Of a DNA stretch of 64,000 nucleotides, positions 59,382-64,000 are shown one piece after another. Positions within the stretch are counted from its first letter, which is position 1. Each line of letters opens with the position of its first letter. The stretch spans positions 434,001 to 498,000 of the forward strand of contig CATOSP010000002.1 in assembly GCA_951812625.1 (NCBI GenBank). The letters run 5' to 3'. The DNA is from an uncultured Dehalococcoidia bacterium (GTDB lineage: Bacteria > Chloroflexota > Dehalococcoidia > Lucifugimonadales > UBA3495). Both the position numbers and the translations under genes were made by a program. Below the pieces are notes generated by a model. It did not search any database. It worked only from the letters and a program-made list of their open reading frames with translations, and had not been told where the DNA came from.

Positions 59382-59543
59382 CAGGCTAACAACTTCTTCT
59401 ATTGCGAGTTAGTACAGAGGTTCGCTAATTATCGGCCTGTTGTCAACCGGACCTCGGCAGCACCGTTCTCGTTGAGAAGTCTGTGACGAAAATGGTCGTC
59501 TGCCCTTGGGTCGAGGTTCCGTTCCGCCGGATGCAGTGAGTCA

Positions 59544-60779
59544 TCAGCTGCTGCGGTCGGCGAACTCGGCCTTGGCGGCTTCCACCAGCGTGGCGTCGCG
59601 CAACAGGTCGCTGGCCGTCAGGCTCAGGGTCTTGGCCACCAGCAAAGCGTTGTTGAGCGCAAGATCGGTAACGGCAGTCTCGCACATATCCCTGGTGTGG
59701 GAGGCCACCGGCCCCTCGCTGACGGCGTACCTCATCTCGAATGCCGGCATGACCTGGCTGACGTTGCCGAAGTCGGTCGAAGCTCCGCTGCCTGGGCGGC
59801 CTGCCACCGGCTCATCCAGTCTCATTCCCATCGCCTGGGCGTTGGCTCCGACCGCCTGGGCCAGGACCACGTTGGGCTGAACGTTCTCGTAGAAGGGATA
59901 GAATTCCTCCACTTCGAGGCGCGCGCCGGTCATGGATGCCGCGCCTTCGGCCACCTGCCTCACCTTGTTCACCACCACATCGCTCAGGTACCGCCCGTCC
60001 CGGGAGCGGAGCATGAAGTTGGCGGCGGCGAACTCCGGAACCACGTTGGGCGCGGTGCCCCCGTCGGTGATCACGCCGTGAATGCGAACGTCGTCCCGCA
60101 AGTGCTGGCGCAGGGCGTCGATGCCGGTGAACAGGTGAATAACCGCGTTCAGGGCGTTGATGCCCGCCTCGGGCGCGGCGGCAGCGTGAGCAGCCTTGCC
60201 GTGGTACATGTACCGGTAGCCGACCATGGCCAGGCTCCAGCTCTCTCCCACGGGCGCGGACGCGGGTATGATGGTGCGGTTGGAGAAGGGATGGGACGAA
60301 ATGGCGGCGTCCACGCCATCGAATACTCCCGCCTCCAGCAAGCGTATCTTGCCACCGCCTCCCTCCTCCGCAGGCGTTCCGATAACCACCGCCCGCCCGG
60401 GCAGGTCGTGGGCGTTTGCCTGCAGGCCCAGGGCGGCTCCCATAGCGGCCATGGCGATGAGGTTGTGCCCGCAGCCGTGGCCAATGTCGGGCAACGCGTC
60501 GTATTCCGCCAGCACGGCGATGGTCGGGCCTTCGCCGCCTCCGCCCGGAATTGTGGCCCGGAACGCGGTTTCAACACCGCCGATGCCACGTTCCACCTTG
60601 AGGCCGCGATCTTCCAGGAAACCGGAAAGAGCGTTGGAGGAGTAATATTCCTGGTAGTTCAACTCCGGATGGGAATGGACGTCTTTCGAGAGGTCGAACA
60701 ACGCCTGCCTTGATGCCTCGATGGCCGAGTTGGAGCGGCTAGCCAGATCGTCTTTAGTTTCGGCACTCTGGTTAGTCAT
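59544..60779 (-). CDS. M20 family amidohydrolase (AbgB-like)
   Basis: VHSHPELNYQEYYSSNALSGFLED..., AEYDALPDIGHGCGHNLIAMAAMGAALGL, GTPAEEGGGGKIRLLEAGVF. Confidence 0.93.
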   Translation of the reverse strand: MTNQSAETKDDLASRSNSAIEASRQALFDLSKDVHSHPELNYQEYYSSNALSGFLEDRGLKVERGIGGVETAFRATIPGGGGEGPTIAVLAEYDALPDIGHGCGHNLIAMAAMGAALGLQANAHDLPGRAVVIGTPAEEGGGGKIRLLEAGVFDGVDAAISSHPFSNRTIIPASAPVGESWSLAMVGYRYMYHGKAAHAAAAPEAGINALNAVIHLFTGIDALRQHLRDDVRIHGVITDGGTAPNVVPEFAAANFMLRSRDGRYLSDVVVNKVRQVAEGAASMTGARLEVEEFYPFYENVQPNVVLAQAVGANAQAMGMRLDEPVAGRPGSGASTDFGNVSQVMPAFEMRYAVSEGPVASHTRDMCETAVTDLALNNALLVAKTLSLTASDLLRDATLVEAAKAEFADRSS

Positions 60780-60897
60780 GATGTGCCCTCTCCTTCGTGC
60801 ACAATGTTGGACGAGATTATATTGCCGCCGGGACTGACGGTCGGTATCTTGAGTATTCTACAGCGTAAGGACACCCTTTGCGGGGCCTATTTCCCCG

Positions 60898-61749
60898 ATG
60901 GAGGAAGCGATGCCAACCTTTGCCACCGATGACGGCGTGAACATTCACTACCAGGTTGCGGGACAGGGTCTGCCGCTCATATTCTCACACGAATTCGCGG
61001 GGGACATTACGAGCTGGGAGCCGCAGGTCAATTTCTTTGCCCGGCGCTACCGGGTTATCACCTACTGCCACCGGGGCTATCCGCCTTCCGGCGTGCCCGA
61101 GGAGCCTGGAGCATACTCGCAAGAACGGCTGGTCGCCGATATGCAGGAGTTGCTGACACACCTGGGAATCGAGGCGGCGTATGTTGCCGGCCTGTCGATG
61201 GGGGCGGCCACCGCGCTCAGTTTCGCCATTGCCCTCCCGGACATGTGCCGGGCATTGGTCGTGGCGGCCACAGGTACGGGGTCCACCGACCGGGAGCGTC
61301 ACCTGGAAGCCTTCAGGCAAAACGTCCAACGATTGCAGTCGGAGGGCATGGGAGGGTTCGCAGGCGAGTACGCCAGCGGGCCGACGCGGGTGCAGTTCCA
61401 ACGCAAAGACCCGGTGGGGTGGGAGAAGTTCCGGGCCGGTCTGGCAGCGCACTCGGCCATGGGGTCTGCGCTGATGACGCAGGGGGTGCAGCTGAAGCGG
61501 CCGACCGTGTTCCAGTTGGAGGAAGAGATGCGTCGGATGACGGTGCCGACGCTGCTGATGGTGGGCGACGAAGACGAGCCCTGCATTGAGCCAATGCTGT
61601 TCATGAAGCGGTGCATTCCCGGCAGTGGTCTGGTGATGTTTCCGCAGAGCGGTCACGCCATCAACCTGGAGGAACCCGCGCTCTTCAACAGCACGGTGCT
61701 GGACTTCCTAACCGCAGTGGAAGCGGGGGCCTGGGCCACCAGGGTCTGA
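60898..61749 (+). CDS. alpha/beta hydrolase
   Basis: PLIFSHEFAGDITSWEPQ, YVAGLSMGAATALSFA, MFPQSGHAINLEEP. Confidence 0.92.
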   Translation: MEEAMPTFATDDGVNIHYQVAGQGLPLIFSHEFAGDITSWEPQVNFFARRYRVITYCHRGYPPSGVPEEPGAYSQERLVADMQELLTHLGIEAAYVAGLSMGAATALSFAIALPDMCRALVVAATGTGSTDRERHLEAFRQNVQRLQSEGMGGFAGEYASGPTRVQFQRKDPVGWEKFRAGLAAHSAMGSALMTQGVQLKRPTVFQLEEEMRRMTVPTLLMVGDEDEPCIEPMLFMKRCIPGSGLVMFPQSGHAINLEEPALFNSTVLDFLTAVEAGAWATRV

Positions 61750-62259
61750 GGGACGAGGTTGCTGCCGTCCTGGTGAGGTGCCAATCCGGGAGTAAATTGG
61801 AGATGTATTCCTATTGGCAGTTGCTCTCAATAGGAGGTGGCTCTCGCCATTAGGAGGGTGTGTTCGTATGTTTCTCATTTACTCGTTGCCTTTTATGGAG
61901 GTGGCACACTGAGTGACTATCCTAACCTTGCTGGACGACGAGGCAGCGGAGGACACTAGACCGAGTAAGGACTGAGCGACGCCGTCACGCTGATTACCAT
62001 GAACTCCTTTTGACCACTTTGGTTGCCAGTTACTGCATCGGGCCTTCGCAACGGTCAGTGCCAGGTGTGGACTGCTATCGATGCCGCGGTTTCCCGTGGT
62101 CAAGGCGGGGGTTATACTCCATACATTCTGGAACACATACCCGAACCCGGTTCCCATGCTGTCCCAGGGGACTGGGCGGCGTTTATTTCGGACGGTGGTG
62201 CCACCCCAGTTCCAAACGAGGGAAGGTTGAGGAAGTTCGGCTTTGGCGGTCCGCCAGCG

Positions 62260-63531
62260 ATGCGCTACCCCGCATTCCGCGCCTTCTGGTTTGCGATGGT
62301 GGCGTCGGTCAGCGGGTTCCAGATCCTCCGGTTCGGGCAGTTCTGGCTCATCTTCGAGATGACGGGATCACCGCTGGCGCTGGGATACGTGGGACTGGCC
62401 AACGGGGTCCCTGCCATCGTGCTCAACCTCTTCGGCGGCGTGGCGGCAGACCGCATGGACCAGCGGCGGCTGATCGTGGCGGCCCAGGCAATCATCGCCG
62501 TCCTGATCTTCGGGCTGGCAACCCTCACGCTGCTGGACCTGGTGCAGGTGTGGCACCTGTTGGCCATGGCGTTCCTTGCTGGAGCCATCGAAGCCTTCGA
62601 CCAGCCGGCCCGCCGGGCCCTGTTCCCCCACCTAATCGAACGCAGGGACATGATGAGCGCCGTGGCGATGAACTCGGCGGTCTGGCCGGGCACCCGCATA
62701 GCGGCTCCGGCCGTTGCCGGAGTCATCATCGCCGTCTTCGGCACCGCCGCCGCATTCTACGTATCCGGCGCTGGTTTCCTGATCATGGCCGTGGTGGTCT
62801 ACTTCCTGTCCGTACCACGGGTCGCCGGACGGGTGAGAACAGGAGCCTTCCAGGACCTGAAGGAAGGAGTGAGCTTCGTCGGCCGCAACTCGATCTTCTC
62901 CTGCCTCATCGCACTCACCTTCTTCAACAGCTTCTTCGGAATGTCGTACATCCCGCTTATGCCCATATTCGCAGTGGACATACTGAGGGTGGGCGCCGAT
63001 GGACAGGGGTGGCTCATGGGTATCGGCGGGGTTGCGTCTCTAATGACGAGCATCTGGTTCGCGGCCTGGGGAGGCAACACGTCCAAGACCCTGCTCATCA
63101 TCGGCGGGGGGATAATGAGCGGACTTTCGGTGGCCGCCTTTGCCGTCACCTCGCTTTGGGTTGGCAGCTTCGTCCTGGCGCTGGTCCTCATGTTCGTGAT
63201 GGGAGTGTTCAACACCATGCAGAACACCGCCCTGCAGGCGTCCATGCAAATCCTGGTGCCTGACCACATCCGGGGACGGGTTATGGGCCTGTACGGCATG
63301 ACCTACAACATCCGCCCCCTGGGAGGGATGCAGGCCGGGGCGTTGGCGGGGCTCATCACCGCCCCCTTTGCGATCGCAATCGGAGGACTGGCCGTCGCTG
63401 TGTTCGCTGCAGCTACGGTGCTCAACCGGGACCTGCGACGGCTCACCGGCATGGTGCGCGAGTCCGAGACTCGCCTGAGCGACGAGGCGGCAGGTGCGCC
63501 ACAGGCGCAAACCACCACTGCGGGGAGTTAG
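62260..63531 (+). CDS. MFS transporter
   Basis: 12-TM-type protein MRYPAFRAFWFAMVASVSGFQILRFGQFWLIFEMTGSPLALGYVGLANGVPAIVLNLFGGVAADRMDQRRLI; a TTG at 62227 is an alternative start. Confidence 0.92.
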   Translation: MRYPAFRAFWFAMVASVSGFQILRFGQFWLIFEMTGSPLALGYVGLANGVPAIVLNLFGGVAADRMDQRRLIVAAQAIIAVLIFGLATLTLLDLVQVWHLLAMAFLAGAIEAFDQPARRALFPHLIERRDMMSAVAMNSAVWPGTRIAAPAVAGVIIAVFGTAAAFYVSGAGFLIMAVVVYFLSVPRVAGRVRTGAFQDLKEGVSFVGRNSIFSCLIALTFFNSFFGMSYIPLMPIFAVDILRVGADGQGWLMGIGGVASLMTSIWFAAWGGNTSKTLLIIGGGIMSGLSVAAFAVTSLWVGSFVLALVLMFVMGVFNTMQNTALQASMQILVPDHIRGRVMGLYGMTYNIRPLGGMQAGALAGLITAPFAIAIGGLAVAVFAAATVLNRDLRRLTGMVRESETRLSDEAAGAPQAQTTTAGS

Positions 63532-63580
63532 ACGCCCTACCGAGGGTGGTGATTTTCCCTGGCGAATCCACCTAAATCAA

Positions 63581-63615
63581 CCGCTGCGACAAACTCCCGG
63601 AGTTTGTCGCAGCGG
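63581..63615 (+). repeat. perfect palindrome upstream of alpha/beta hydrolase
   Basis: CCGCTGCGACAAACTCC-C-GGAGTTTGTCGCAGCGG, 18 bp before ATG at 63633. Confidence 0.85.
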
Positions 63616-63632
63616 TCCAAGATGGTGAATCC

Positions 63633-64000
63633 ATGCCAATTCTGGATGTGAACGGCGACCGGTTCCACTACCATGTGGACAACTTCTCCGACCCCTGGCG
63701 GGCGCAGGAGGCGGTGCTGCTGCACCACTCGGCGGGAGGAAATCTGCACAGGTGGCGTGCCTGGGCGCCCACCCTGGCCCGGTCCGGCCCGGTGGTGCGA
63801 TTCGACATGCGAGGACACGCCGGGACGCCTCCTCCTCCAGACCTGCGGTTCTCCCTGCCCGACCTGGCCGCCGACATTGCCCGGGTGATGGATGCGCTGG
63901 ATATAGACAAGGCACACCTGGTTGGGGCTTCGGCGGGTGGCATCATAAGCCTGCGTTTCGCTCATGACTTCCCTGACCGGCTCCATAGCCTGACGCTCGT
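63633..64000 (+). CDS. alpha/beta hydrolase, partial (runs off window end)
   Basis: MPILDVNGDRFHYHVDNFSDPWRAQEAVLLHHSAGGNLHRWRAWAPTLARSGPVVRFDMRGHAGT...LVGASAGGIISLRFAHDFPDRLHSLTL; absent from ORF track because it has no stop in the window. Confidence 0.88.
   Translation, partial: MPILDVNGDRFHYHVDNFSDPWRAQEAVLLHHSAGGNLHRWRAWAPTLARSGPVVRFDMRGHAGTPPPPDLRFSLPDLAADIARVMDALDIDKAHLVGASAGGIISLRFAHDFPDRLHSLTL

Noticed and set aside
61879-62157. 92-aa minus-strand ORF between the alpha/beta hydrolase and MFS genes
   Set aside because: No recognisable domain or ribosome-binding context; intergenic remnant cannot be supported.
1-64000. CRISPR arrays, rRNA or tRNA genes (including tRNA-Sec)
   Set aside because: I looked for regularly spaced repeats and tRNA signatures (GGTTCGAATCC-type arms) and saw none; a tRNAscan/Infernal search would be decisive.

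Overview
This 64 kb window reads as an ordinary bacterial chromosome segment. Gene content and protein style suggest a Chloroflexota / Dehalococcoidia (SAR202-like) organism, but that placement is inference only. Most of it is densely packed housekeeping genes: tsaD, tilS, fused accD-accA, Mrp/SufT-type Fe-S proteins, a T-box-controlled ilvBNC-leuA block, metG, dnaJ-hspR-clp, hisS/hisF/hisIE, argS, rpiB, otsBA, two ABC exporters, and various hydrolases and oxidoreductases. The main discoveries from direct reading are as follows. (1) Two genes that the ORF track truncates are intact if one in-frame UGA is read as selenocysteine. One is a BCP/AhpC-like peroxiredoxin with UGA at the peroxidatic Cys (FTSG-U-TTQA; CDS 18235-18699, -). 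The other is a DsbA/FrnE-like oxidoreductase with UGA as the first residue of the CPWC motif (U-P-W-C; CDS 51869-52519, -). Each has a plausible bacterial SECIS-like hairpin at the right distance 3' of the UGA. (2) A protein fusing an N-terminal tyrosine-recombinase core-binding (SAM-like) domain to a complete GreA (17389-18219, +), an unusual architecture. (3) An accessory island (about 56.8-59.4 kb) with a TcmP / DUF5131 (Gp37-Gp68) pair, next to a small ORF bracketed by direct repeats, with a third repeat copy at 42.4 kb. (4) A HicB antitoxin relic with two nonsense codons, a T-box leader, and several long perfect inverted repeats. No rRNA, tRNA or CRISPR array was recognised.
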